From Clostridiales bacterium (lineage in GTDB: Bacteria > Bacillota > Clostridia > Oscillospirales > Oscillospiraceae): a stretch of DNA of 18,755 bases. Shown piece by piece: positions 7,215 to 13,929 of the stretch; within the stretch, counting starts at the first letter, position 1; the number at the start of each line of letters is the position of its first letter. The position numbers and the translations under genes were made by a program. The stretch lies in assembly GCA_004555655.1 (NCBI GenBank), contig SFHJ01000036.1, forward strand, positions 1 to 18,755, in the 5' to 3' direction. The notes beneath the pieces are model-generated. The model made no database searches and was not told the DNA's origin. It was given only the letters and a program-made list of their open reading frames with translations.

Positions 7215-8092
7215 GCCTGCGCGCCCCCTTCCTGATAGTAGTGCAGGAATATTTCCTCCAGATCCGGCTCCGAGATCGTGATGTCCTCGATTTTCTGTCG
7301 GGCAAGCGCACGCAGCAGGAGATTGCAGTCGCCGCCGTACAAAAAGCTCACGCTGCCGCCCTCTGTCTGAAGACCGCGCACGCCCTCCAGCGCCGACACG
7401 TCCGCCGCGCCCTGAATGTGCACGCGCCTGGCGTTCGTCTTTGCCAGCGCTTCCACGCTGTCACAGGCGATGATGCGGCCGCTGCGGATGATGGCAGCGC
7501 GGGTACAGTTGCGCTGCACCTCCGAGAGAACGTGCGAGGAGATGAAGATGGTCGCGCCTGCTTCGTTACGCTCTTTGAGAATATCAAAGAACGCACGCTG
7601 CATAAGCGGGTCGAGTCCGCTCGTCGGCTCATCGAGCACGCACAGGCGCGGCGCGTGCTGCAGCGCGCAGACGATGGCGAGCTTTTTCCGGTTGCCGAAC
7701 GAGAGCTCCTCCACCTTTTTCCCCGTGTCGAGCTCCAGCCGCTCGCAGAGCCTTGCCGCCTCCTGCGCGCAGTTTTTTCCGCGCAGCTCGGCCGAGAAGC
7801 GGATTACGTCCTTCACGCGCATGCCGGGATAGAACACGGCCTCCGACGGCAGATACCCCACGTCCTTCAACAGCTTTTCCGGCTTCTCAGAGATATCCAT
7901 TCCCAGCAGCTTCGCACTGCCCGACGACTTGTGGATCAGCCCCAGCAGCGTGCGTATCGTTGTGCTCTTGCCCGCACCGTTTGGACCGATAAAGCCGAAG
8001 AACTCACCCTCATCCACGCTGAGATCGAGCTCTATGATGCCTCTGGCCTTTCCATAGAACTTGCTCAGTCCGTTTATTTCAATCGCTTTCAT
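7211..8092 (-). CDS. ABC transporter ATP-binding protein
   Basis: ATPase subunit that powers the adjacent permease. It has Walker A GPNGAGKST (about 36-44), signature LSFGN in place of LSGGQ, Walker B LCVLDEP, the D-loop SGLDP and an H-loop SSHVLSE. The C-terminal 80 residues form the extension seen in BcrA/CcmA-like drug-export ATPases. Two adjacent ATG codons, 8095 and 8092, are possible starts; 8092 is better spaced from the GAGGG ribosome binding site. The start overlaps the end of the TetR gene by 14-17 bases. Signature LSFGN is a variant found in this family and is expected to be functional. Confidence 0.93.
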   Translation of the reverse strand: MKAIEINGLSKFYGKARGIIELDLSVDEGEFFGFIGPNGAGKSTTIRTLLGLIHKSSGSAKLLGMDISEKPEKLLKDVGYLPSEAVFYPGMRVKDVIRFSAELRGKNCAQEAARLCERLELDTGKKVEELSFGNRKKLAIVCALQHAPRLCVLDEPTSGLDPLMQRAFFDILKERNEAGATIFISSHVLSEVQRNCTRAAIIRSGRIIACDSVEALAKTNARRVHIQGAADVSALEGVRGLQTEGGSVSFLYGGDCNLLLRALARQKIEDITISEPDLEEIFLHYYQEGGAQA

Positions 8093-8708
8093 CATTTCCC
8101 TCTTTTCTTAAGAACAGGCATTTCCAGAATTCGAGCATCTCACTGAAATCCCGTTCCATTTTTTCCACGTCGACATCCCCCTGCTGCACCATCTGCCACA
8201 GATATCCCTCTGAGGCCAGAAACATCTGCTGGTACATGAGCCGCAAATCAAGTCCGGGCTGAAACTGCGCAGGATCGAGCGAGGCAAGCACGCTGTCGAC
8301 CTTTTGCCGCTTGTAGCTCTCATAGCTTCTGAGAATATCGGGCTTTACCTCTGAGTCCTCAGAATAATACGCCTTTACGACGAACGCTCCAATATCCGGG
8401 TAACGGCGCATGATCTGTGCCTTGGCGCGCAGGCCGCGGTACATCATTTCAAACAGATCTGCCTGCTCGTAGCAGCCATACTCAGTCATATAGCGGGTCG
8501 TGATCTTTGCGCAGGTGTCCCAGAGGAACAGATGCAGCTCTTTTTTGTTGCGGAAATAGTGAAACAGCAGCGCCTTGCTGATACCGGCCGCTTCCGCGAT
8601 CTCACGCATGGGACTTTTCTGATAGGAGTTTTGCGAGAACACGCGAAAACCTGCGTTGATAATGGCCTGCTGCTTCTGTTTCGGCAGCGAAAAGAACTTC
8701 TCATTCAT
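8079..8708 (-). CDS. TetR-family transcriptional regulator
   Basis: A 209-residue regulator with a TetR helix-turn-helix near residues 32-58 (MREIAEAAGISKALLFHYF, followed by RNKKEL). The rest is helical and probably binds a ligand. ATG 8708 is chosen because GGAGGG (8715-8720 on the opposite strand) lies 6 bases before it; a longer in-frame start at 8738 would fall inside the promoter and operator. It overlaps the downstream ABC ATPase gene, so it is co-transcribed with the transporter it probably represses. The inducer is unknown but is likely a substrate of the exporter. Confidence 0.93.
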   Translation of the reverse strand: MNEKFFSLPKQKQQAIINAGFRVFSQNSYQKSPMREIAEAAGISKALLFHYFRNKKELHLFLWDTCAKITTRYMTEYGCYEQADLFEMMYRGLRAKAQIMRRYPDIGAFVVKAYYSEDSEVKPDILRSYESYKRQKVDSVLASLDPAQFQPGLDLRLMYQQMFLASEGYLWQMVQQGDVDVEKMERDFSEMLEFWKCLFLRKEGNDESD

Positions 8709-8723
8709 CTTTAGCCCTCCGTA

Positions 8724-8761
8724 GACCGCTCCGGTCAATTCTCATTATACGCCATTGACCG
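8724..8761. promoter_or_regulatory. Probable TetR operator, inverted repeat over the -10
   Basis: CGGTCAAT (8732-8739) and ATTGACCG (8754-8761) are perfect inverted arms 14 bases apart that bracket the -10. A further GACCG (8724-8728) makes a second, tighter repeat with CGGTC (8732-8736). Binding would block RNA polymerase, fitting autorepression by the TetR gene just downstream. Confidence 0.65.
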
Positions 8762-8772
8762 TTTTTTGGAAG
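8744..8772 (-). promoter_or_regulatory. Promoter of the TetR-ABC operon
   Basis: Reading on the minus strand, TATAAT (8744-8749) is a perfect -10. A weak -35, TTCCAA, lies about 16 bases upstream. The start codon at 8708 is about 35 bases downstream of the -10. Confidence 0.65.
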
Positions 8773-8804
8773 ACCCTGCCCGAAATTTCATGATACCTTC
8801 ATGC

Positions 8805-8838
8805 CAAAAAAGCAGCGGAGCCGTGCTCCGCTGCTTTT
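8805..8838 (-). terminator. Terminator of the glycosyltransferase gene
   Basis: AGCAGCGGAGC (8811-8821) pairs with GCTCCGCTGCT (8825-8835) around CGT. On the minus strand the stem is followed by six T residues (8806-8811 complement), directly after the glycosyltransferase stop. Four T residues on the other side allow weak + strand activity. Confidence 0.88.
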
Positions 8839-8848
8839 CATTCTTCCC

Positions 8849-10102
8849 TTATGCCGGGCGCTGCATCGCACCCACGCTGACCGCCACGCGGTGCTCGATC
8901 GGCTTCCACTGCCGTTTTTTGACCAGCGCGCAGAGCGCGATGGGCACGTAAGTATATAAAAACAGCGGAAAGGTAAAGCAGTAGCCAATTTTTTGCGCCG
9001 CCGTCGCGCCGATTTTCTTCCAGCATACCAGCGTCGTCAGAAGCCCCACGGCGAACATTGACGCGTACGACTGCACAAGTGAGAGCGCCAGCACCGGCAG
9101 CGTGCCCTGCAGGCCGTTCGACAGCAGCAGCCATGCCGCCGACACGCCAAAGGAGAAAACGCCCAGCAGCGCGCCCCACAGGCCGAGCGTCAGCGTTTCA
9201 AAACAGGCCCACGCAGTTTTTTTACTGCCAAGTCCCCGCGCAAGCCGCGTGCCGTAGCGCAGCGACACCTGCACGCCGCCCTGCACCCAGCGCTCGCGCT
9301 GCCGCCACGACTGCCGGAGCGACTCTGGCTGCTCGTCATAGACCATCGCATCCTCGGCGAAACCGATTTTCACGCCGTTTGCCGCGCAGAAGCTGTTGAA
9401 TTCAATGTCCTCGGTCAGGGTAAAGAACTTCCATCCGCCGCAGCAAGAAAGCAGCTCGCGTGTAAAGCCAAAGCCCGTGCCCGTCACGGCGCACATGGCG
9501 CCAAGCGCCATTCTGGACGCGTTCAGATGCGCCGAATCATGCAAATACCACAGGGCAGAGCCCGCGGAGATCCAGTTTTTTGCGTAGTTTTTCGAGTTGC
9601 GGAAGCCGCAGAACGCGTCGTAGCCGTTGCTGCAGACCCGGTTGATCTTCGTGATATAGTCCGGGCAAAGCAGATTGTCAGCGTCGAACACCAAAAACGC
9701 GTCATACTGTGTCAGCGCCCCCGCGGCCTCAATGCGCTGCAGCAGATAGTCCAGCGCATAGCCCTTGCCCACGTGCCCGGTATCAAAGCGCCGGTAGACG
9801 ATCGCGCCCTTGGCCGCGGCCACGTCCGCCGTGCGGTCGGTGCAGTTGTCGGCCACAACATACGTCGTGACAAGCGCATGCGGATAATCCTGTTCGCGGA
9901 TACTGTCAAGCAGATACGGCAAAACGGCTTCCTCATTTCTGGCTGCGATCAGGATCGCGTAGCGGTTGTGCTTCTTAGGCTGCTGCGGCCGTTTTTTTGC
10001 AAGGAACGGCACAAACAGATACACAATCTGATACAAAAAGCACGCGCCCAGCAGCACAAACAGCACCCGGCTGACGGCGTTCAAAATCTCAAGCTGTTGC
10101 AT
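8849..10102 (-). CDS. Membrane-bound family 2 glycosyltransferase
   Basis: A processive-type GT2 enzyme of 417 residues that uses a nucleotide sugar on the cytoplasmic side of the membrane. An N-terminal helix (residues about 10-35) precedes the GT-A domain, which has AARNEE (53-58), DNCTDR (85-90), the metal-binding FDADN (139-143), the acceptor-site TED (230-232) and QRERW (268-272), the Q-x-x-R-W motif of cellulose/hyaluronan-type synthases. Three or four membrane helices follow. ATG 10102 is chosen because GGAGGAG (10106-10112) precedes it; a GTG 30 bases upstream is the alternative. The product could be an exopolysaccharide or a glycolipid; substrate sugar and acceptor are unknown. It stands alone, divergent from the acyltransferase gene. 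Confidence 0.92.
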   Translation of the reverse strand: MQQLEILNAVSRVLFVLLGACFLYQIVYLFVPFLAKKRPQQPKKHNRYAILIAARNEEAVLPYLLDSIREQDYPHALVTTYVVADNCTDRTADVAAAKGAIVYRRFDTGHVGKGYALDYLLQRIEAAGALTQYDAFLVFDADNLLCPDYITKINRVCSNGYDAFCGFRNSKNYAKNWISAGSALWYLHDSAHLNASRMALGAMCAVTGTGFGFTRELLSCCGGWKFFTLTEDIEFNSFCAANGVKIGFAEDAMVYDEQPESLRQSWRQRERWVQGGVQVSLRYGTRLARGLGSKKTAWACFETLTLGLWGALLGVFSFGVSAAWLLLSNGLQGTLPVLALSLVQSYASMFAVGLLTTLVCWKKIGATAAQKIGYCFTFPLFLYTYVPIALCALVKKRQWKPIEHRVAVSVGAMQRPA

Positions 10103-10149
10103 ATGCTCCTCCAAGCTCTCAAATTGCGGCACGTCCGCGCCGTATTTAC

Positions 10150-10178
10150 AGCATACGACATTTCCGGTTAAGGAACAA
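10150..10178 (-). promoter_or_regulatory. Possible promoter of the glycosyltransferase
   Basis: On the minus strand, TTGTTC (10173-10178), a 17-base spacer and TATGCT (10150-10155) match the consensus partly. The spacing and distance to the start codon fit, but the hexamers are weak. Confidence 0.4.
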
Positions 10179-10266
10179 TTTGCCTGGCGCTTAAGATTTG
10201 CTTAACGCGATTATGAATTTTTTGTGAATACTTCCCCCCCGGCGCACAATTCTTAAAAAAATGCGC

Positions 10267-10272
10267 TATAAT
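10267..10272 (+). promoter_or_regulatory. -10 element upstream of the acyltransferase
   Basis: A perfect TATAAT lies 37 bases before the acyltransferase ATG. No convincing -35 is found at 16-18 bases upstream, so the promoter may be weak or depend on an activator. The remaining intergenic DNA (10103-10309) is AT-rich with repeated CTTAA words and holds no recognisable gene. Confidence 0.5.
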
Positions 10273-10309
10273 ACTTAAGATTTTATGATTACGATTTGGC
10301 AGGTGCATC

Positions 10310-11140
10310 ATGCTATACGTCTATTCTGTATTGAGCATCATCTCCTCATTTTCAATCCTGTATTTTACCGGCTATCTCAAAACCTGGCATCTGCTCTGGC
10401 GCGTGCCGCTGATTGCGGTGGGCTGTTTTCTGGCGCTGGTGCTGCTGTTTCTGCTGGTGGTGTACATCTCGACACTGTTTGTCGATATGCGCAAAAAGCA
10501 GGATAAGCCCAGCAGCTACTTCCGGTTTCTGCTCAATCAGTTCAGCGTCGTAACGCTGACGTTCGCGGGCGTACATGTGCATACCTCCGGCCTTGACAAG
10601 GTGCCGCGCGGCAGCCGGTTCATGCTGGTCTGCAACCACCGCCTCTTCATTGACCCGCTGATTTTCTATTACGCGATGCCCTGGGCAGATCTGGCGTTCA
10701 TCGCGAAAAAAGAGGCGTTCAAAATTCCCGTCGTCTCTCAGGTCATGCATCAGGTGCTCTGCCTGCCGATCGACCGCGACAATGACCGCGAAGCGCTCAA
10801 GACCATCCTGAAGGCCATCGAGCTGCTCAAGCAGAATAAGGCCTCCATCGCCGTCTTCCCCGAGGGCGGCACCAACCGCACGGGCGAAATGCTGCTGCCG
10901 TTCCGCAACGGCGCGTTCAAGATCGCTCAGAAGGCGCAGGTTCCCATCGTGGTCTGCGCGCTGACCAACTCCGGGGCGATCAAGAAAAACATGTTCCGCC
11001 GCCGCACCGACGTCTACCTCGACGTGATCGACGTTCTGCAGCCCGACGATTTCTGCGCGGAGAAGACGCCTGAGATCGGCGAGCAAACACGTAAAATCAT
11101 GGCCTCCGGCATCTCCGCGAGGCAGACCGCGCTGGCATAA
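10310..11140 (+). CDS. 1-acyl-sn-glycerol-3-phosphate acyltransferase family protein
   Basis: A PlsC-family acyltransferase of 276 residues, which would add an acyl chain to lysophosphatidic acid or a related lipid at the inner membrane face. Two N-terminal helices (about 5-25 and 32-58) anchor it. The catalytic HX4D motif is NHRLFID (109-115). The phosphate-binding motif is FPEGGTNR (183-190), close to the family FPEGTRS. A third conserved block, VPIVVCALTNSG, follows. AGGTG precedes the ATG at about 6 bases. It could instead act on another acceptor, as the family is broad. Confidence 0.9.
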   Translation: MLYVYSVLSIISSFSILYFTGYLKTWHLLWRVPLIAVGCFLALVLLFLLVVYISTLFVDMRKKQDKPSSYFRFLLNQFSVVTLTFAGVHVHTSGLDKVPRGSRFMLVCNHRLFIDPLIFYYAMPWADLAFIAKKEAFKIPVVSQVMHQVLCLPIDRDNDREALKTILKAIELLKQNKASIAVFPEGGTNRTGEMLLPFRNGAFKIAQKAQVPIVVCALTNSGAIKKNMFRRRTDVYLDVIDVLQPDDFCAEKTPEIGEQTRKIMASGISARQTALA

Positions 11141-11154
11141 TCCTGAAGGCATAT

Positions 11155-11182
11155 AAAAACCCGCCTGCCGGCGGGTTTTTTT
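11155..11182. terminator. Bidirectional terminator between acyltransferase and PAP2 genes
   Basis: ACCCGCC pairs with GGCGGGT around TGCC, with seven T residues on the + side and five on the minus side. It lies between convergent genes and serves both; the PAP2 stop codon overlaps the T run. Confidence 0.9.
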
Positions 11183-12113
11183 ACATTGTTTCCTGCCTTG
11201 CCTTCGCAGGCTCGGCCAGCAGCGCCCAGATCTTACGGAACAGCTTCTGATTGAAGTAGAACAGGTAGATGCCCAGCACGCTCACGCCGAGCACGATCAG
11301 GCACGCCATTGTCACGTCTGTCAGATAATGCGCGCCCATCCAGATGCGCGAGACAGCCACGAGCAGCGTCCACAACGCACCCACAATGAGGCACACGCGC
11401 TCTTTGTCGTGCCACTGCTTTTTGAGCGTCGGCAGCAGAATTGCCAGCATCGCACAGGCCGCGCAGGCCGTGTGGCCAGACGGGAACGAGCGGAACTCGT
11501 CGGGCGAAATGCCCTCGCCCACAAGCCGCTGCCTGAGCGCGCCGCCAAGCTGCCACCACGGCATGAAATAGGTGTCGTTTCCGGTCGATACAAGCAGGCG
11601 CATCCGCGCTCTGGACCAGGGGACCTTGATGACGTTGATAAGCACCATCGTCACGAACGACACGAACACCAGCGTAAGTAAAAACCGCAGCACCGTCTTG
11701 GCCGGGCACTGGCGCGTGAGCAAGACCACGCCCGCGCCTGCCACGGCGGCGGCAAACACCGTCACCAGAATTGCCACCCACGCCGGAAGCGCCGGAACAT
11801 TGTCACATGCCTCGCGGATATTCATCACAAGGCCAAATGCCACAAGCAACGCAGAGGTAATCAGAAACAGCACGTCCCAGTCACGCCGCAGCCTCCCGCG
11901 GATGAGAAACAGCAGAACGCCCGCGCACGTAAAACACAAAAAAGCGGGCAGCTCGCCAAATGCGGCAAAGAACTGGCCGAGACTGCTCTCATGGCCGGGA
12001 TAGAGCAGCTTTGAGATCTGCAGATCCAAAAAAGAGCCCACAACCATCAGTATCACAAGCACCGCCAGTACCACAAGCGCGCAGCGGCGGTAGGTTCGTT
12101 TCAGTTTTTTCAT
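11181..12113 (-). CDS. PAP2-family membrane phosphatase
   Basis: A 310-residue integral membrane protein of the type 2 phosphatidic acid phosphatase family. About six helices are visible, starting with a signal-anchor helix (10-28). Motif C1 is KVPWSRAR (163-170), with Met171 where Pro is usual; C2 is PSGHT (211-215); C3 is SRIWMGAHYLTD (255-266) with the catalytic His214 and His262. Such enzymes dephosphorylate phosphatidate or undecaprenyl pyrophosphate on the outer membrane face. GAGG precedes the ATG. A long loop at about 171-208 is unusual in size. Substrate is not decidable here; undecaprenyl pyrophosphate recycling or phosphatidate hydrolysis are both possible. Confidence 0.9.
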   Translation of the reverse strand: MKKLKRTYRRCALVVLAVLVILMVVGSFLDLQISKLLYPGHESSLGQFFAAFGELPAFLCFTCAGVLLFLIRGRLRRDWDVLFLITSALLVAFGLVMNIREACDNVPALPAWVAILVTVFAAAVAGAGVVLLTRQCPAKTVLRFLLTLVFVSFVTMVLINVIKVPWSRARMRLLVSTGNDTYFMPWWQLGGALRQRLVGEGISPDEFRSFPSGHTACAACAMLAILLPTLKKQWHDKERVCLIVGALWTLLVAVSRIWMGAHYLTDVTMACLIVLGVSVLGIYLFYFNQKLFRKIWALLAEPAKARQETM

Positions 12114-12153
12114 GAATATCCTCTTTTGTCGAAATACTTGTTTTTGCCCAGCC

Positions 12154-12182
12154 AGTATAACACATCATTTACATAATATCAA
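12154..12182 (-). promoter_or_regulatory. Promoter of the PAP2 phosphatase gene
   Basis: On the minus strand TTGATA (12177-12182), a 17-base spacer and TATACT (12154-12159) match the consensus in five of six positions each. It is one of the clearest promoters in the window. Confidence 0.8.
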
Positions 12183-12203
12183 TAGAAGATTCGCCTGTGA
12201 GCA

Positions 12204-12233
12204 TTGACGAAATTGCATGATACATGGTATGCT
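12204..12233 (+). promoter_or_regulatory. Promoter of the FliB-family gene
   Basis: TTGACG (12204-12209), an 18-base spacer and TATGCT (12228-12233), with TG one base before the -10. It diverges from the PAP2 promoter, about 21 bases away. Confidence 0.65.
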
Positions 12234-12257
12234 GTGCAGGAAAAGAGGCGTTGCCAC

Positions 12258-13376
12258 ATGAAACGAATCTACCCCGATTATCTGCCGCAGTTTCGCTGTC
12301 TGGCGGGCAACTGTCCGGATACGTGCTGCAAGGACTGGCAGATCATTCTGGATCCCGCTACCCTCGCGCGTTACCGCGCGCTCGGCGGGGCGCTTGGCCG
12401 TGATGTGCGCGCCGCGCTCGTCACCGAAGGCGGCCAGACGCGCTTTCGCCTGACGGATAGTCACTGCCCGCTGCTCACAGAAGACGGCCTGTGCCGCATC
12501 CAGCGCGCGCTGGGTGAAGCCGCACTTTGCACCACCTGCCGCTGCCACCCGCACTTTACCGAGGAATACGGCCAGACACGCGAAGTCTCCCTCTCACTCA
12601 GCTGCCCGGCTGCCGCATCGCTCATTCTCGGCTCGGAAACGCCTGTCACGCTCGTCACCGAGACTGACGATGCGCCCGTAACGGAGTATAATGAGCTCGA
12701 CCCCGCGCTGTATCTCGCGCTTGTGTCCATCCGCGCGCAGCTGTTTTCCATGCTGCGCGAAGACGCGCTGCCCATCAATGAGCGGCTGGGGCTGATGCTG
12801 CTGCTTTGCGCACGCGCGCAGCGGCTGCTCGACGAAAAACGCTACGGCTGCATCGATCCGCTGCTTCGCCGGTTCTCATCGCCCGGGCGCCGTACAAGGG
12901 CGCTTGCGCGCATCAGGCGGCTCCTGCGCCGCCCGGCAGACTTTTTCCCCTGCTGGCTGATTCTCAAAAACATGGAGCATCTGACGCAGGAGTTTGACGC
13001 GCTGCTGGACACGTATAGGGCTGATGCTCCTGCGTGCGGCGGCCTGTCGCCTGTACAGGAGGAAAATCTGGCGTTCTACTTTATCTTCCGTCATATTCTC
13101 AAGGCCGTGAACGACGCAAAGCTCCTGGCGCGCATGGAAAGCTGTGTGTTCCACGTGCTCAGCATCCGCACGCTCTGCCTGAGTGCAGGCGATGAAACCG
13201 CACGCCGCCGCATTGCCGCCCTCTACTCCAAGGAGGCCGAGCACAGCGATGACAACTGCGCCATGCTGCTGCGGCTGCTGGGCCGCGGCACGCCGCGCCC
13301 CGGCAGGCTCATTTCCATGCTTGCATCTGGCCGTAATTCTTCACAGCTTTCCCGGCCGGCGCATGTGCAATCTTGA
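12258..13376 (+). CDS. FliB-family cysteine-rich protein (flagellin lysine N-methylase-like)
   Basis: A 372-residue protein related to FliB, which methylates flagellin lysines in Salmonella. The family hallmark is an N-terminal CLAGNCPDTCC block (Cys14, 19, 23, 24) followed by KDWQIILD. Further cysteines follow at 70, 79, 91, 94 and 96 (CTTCRCHPHF) and 116, enough to hold an iron-sulfur cluster. I know of evidence that FliB carries such a cluster, but cannot check it here. The C-terminal half is helical and poorly conserved. ATG 12258 is supported by GAGG (12245-12248); the upstream in-frame TTG at 12204 falls in the promoter. No flagellar gene is nearby, so its substrate may be another protein, or flagella genes lie elsewhere. 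Confidence 0.82.
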   Translation: MKRIYPDYLPQFRCLAGNCPDTCCKDWQIILDPATLARYRALGGALGRDVRAALVTEGGQTRFRLTDSHCPLLTEDGLCRIQRALGEAALCTTCRCHPHFTEEYGQTREVSLSLSCPAAASLILGSETPVTLVTETDDAPVTEYNELDPALYLALVSIRAQLFSMLREDALPINERLGLMLLLCARAQRLLDEKRYGCIDPLLRRFSSPGRRTRALARIRRLLRRPADFFPCWLILKNMEHLTQEFDALLDTYRADAPACGGLSPVQEENLAFYFIFRHILKAVNDAKLLARMESCVFHVLSIRTLCLSAGDETARRRIAALYSKEAEHSDDNCAMLLRLLGRGTPRPGRLISMLASGRNSSQLSRPAHVQS

Positions 13377-13388
13377 ACAGATTGCCGA

Positions 13389-13417
13389 TTGACTTTTGAT
13401 ATAAATGCGATTAAAAT
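13389..13417 (+). promoter_or_regulatory. Promoter of the MarR-ABC operon
   Basis: TTGACT (13389-13394), a 17-base spacer and TAAAAT (13412-13417) match the consensus in five of six positions each. The -10 runs into the palindrome that follows, so repressor binding would compete with RNA polymerase. Confidence 0.8.
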
Positions 13418-13456
13418 GTAGCATACTACCTAATATCGGTAGCGTGCTACATTTTT
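13413..13456. promoter_or_regulatory. Large palindrome: probable MarR operator, possible terminator
   Basis: AAAATGTAGCATACTACC (13413-13430) faces GGTAGCGTGCTACATTTT (13438-13455) around seven bases, with two non-Watson-Crick positions in the arms. It overlaps the -10 and start site, as autoregulated MarR operators often do. A T run (13452-13456) follows the right arm, so RNA from the upstream FliB-like gene could also terminate here. Confidence 0.7.
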
Positions 13457-13476
13457 ATTTGGAGATGATCTCTTTG

Positions 13477-13929
13477 ATGTCCGGCGAACCCATCGGTCCG
13501 CGCATCCGCAGGCTCGATCATCTGATCGTTCAGGCAATCAACCGCGGCTTTGAAGGCATGGACCTCACGAGCACACAGTCGCACATTCTGCGGTATCTGA
13601 GTGAAAACGAGGACCATGTCGTCTATCCGCGCGATATAGAGCGCCGCTTCGGTCTCACGCATCCCACCGTCTCTGGCGTTTTGCAGCGGCTTGAGGCAAA
13701 GCAGTACATCGTCTGCACCGCCGACCCAAACGACCGCCGCTGTAAGCGCGTGGCGCTCACCGATGAAGCCAGGCGATATCTGCAGGATATCTTCCGCTTC
13801 TTTTCTGCGCTTGAGCAGACCATCACGCGCGGCATGACCGGCGACGAGGTGCACACATTTCTACGCCTGCTGGAACAGGCCAGCGAAAATCTGACGCAGT
13901 CTTTTGAGAAGGAGGACTCCAACGTATGA
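13477..13929 (+). CDS. MarR-family transcriptional regulator
   Basis: A 150-residue winged-helix regulator, typical in size for MarR. The recognition region is YPRDIERRFGLTHPTVSGVL (about 46-65), followed by the wing ADPNDRRCKRVALTD with the family's DxRxxxxxLT signature. MarR dimers bind palindromes such as the one in its own promoter. The start is uncertain: ATG 13477 gives a 12-base spacing from GGAG (13461-13464), TTG 13474 a 9-base spacing, and ATG 13465 lies too close. Its stop overlaps the start of the first half-transporter by four bases (ATGA), so regulator and exporter are one operon. It probably represses the exporter until a substrate-like ligand binds. Confidence 0.92.
   Translation: MSGEPIGPRIRRLDHLIVQAINRGFEGMDLTSTQSHILRYLSENEDHVVYPRDIERRFGLTHPTVSGVLQRLEAKQYIVCTADPNDRRCKRVALTDEARRYLQDIFRFFSALEQTITRGMTGDEVHTFLRLLEQASENLTQSFEKEDSNV

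Noticed and set aside
10179..10265. Small RNA or extra gene in the divergent intergenic region
   Set aside because: The stretch is AT-rich with repeated CTTAA words but has no stable hairpin with a T run and no start with a ribosome binding site.
12204..12257. Longer start for the FliB-like gene at TTG 12204
   Set aside because: This codon is part of the likely -35 hexamer and lacks a ribosome binding site; ATG 12258 has GAGG at a suitable distance.
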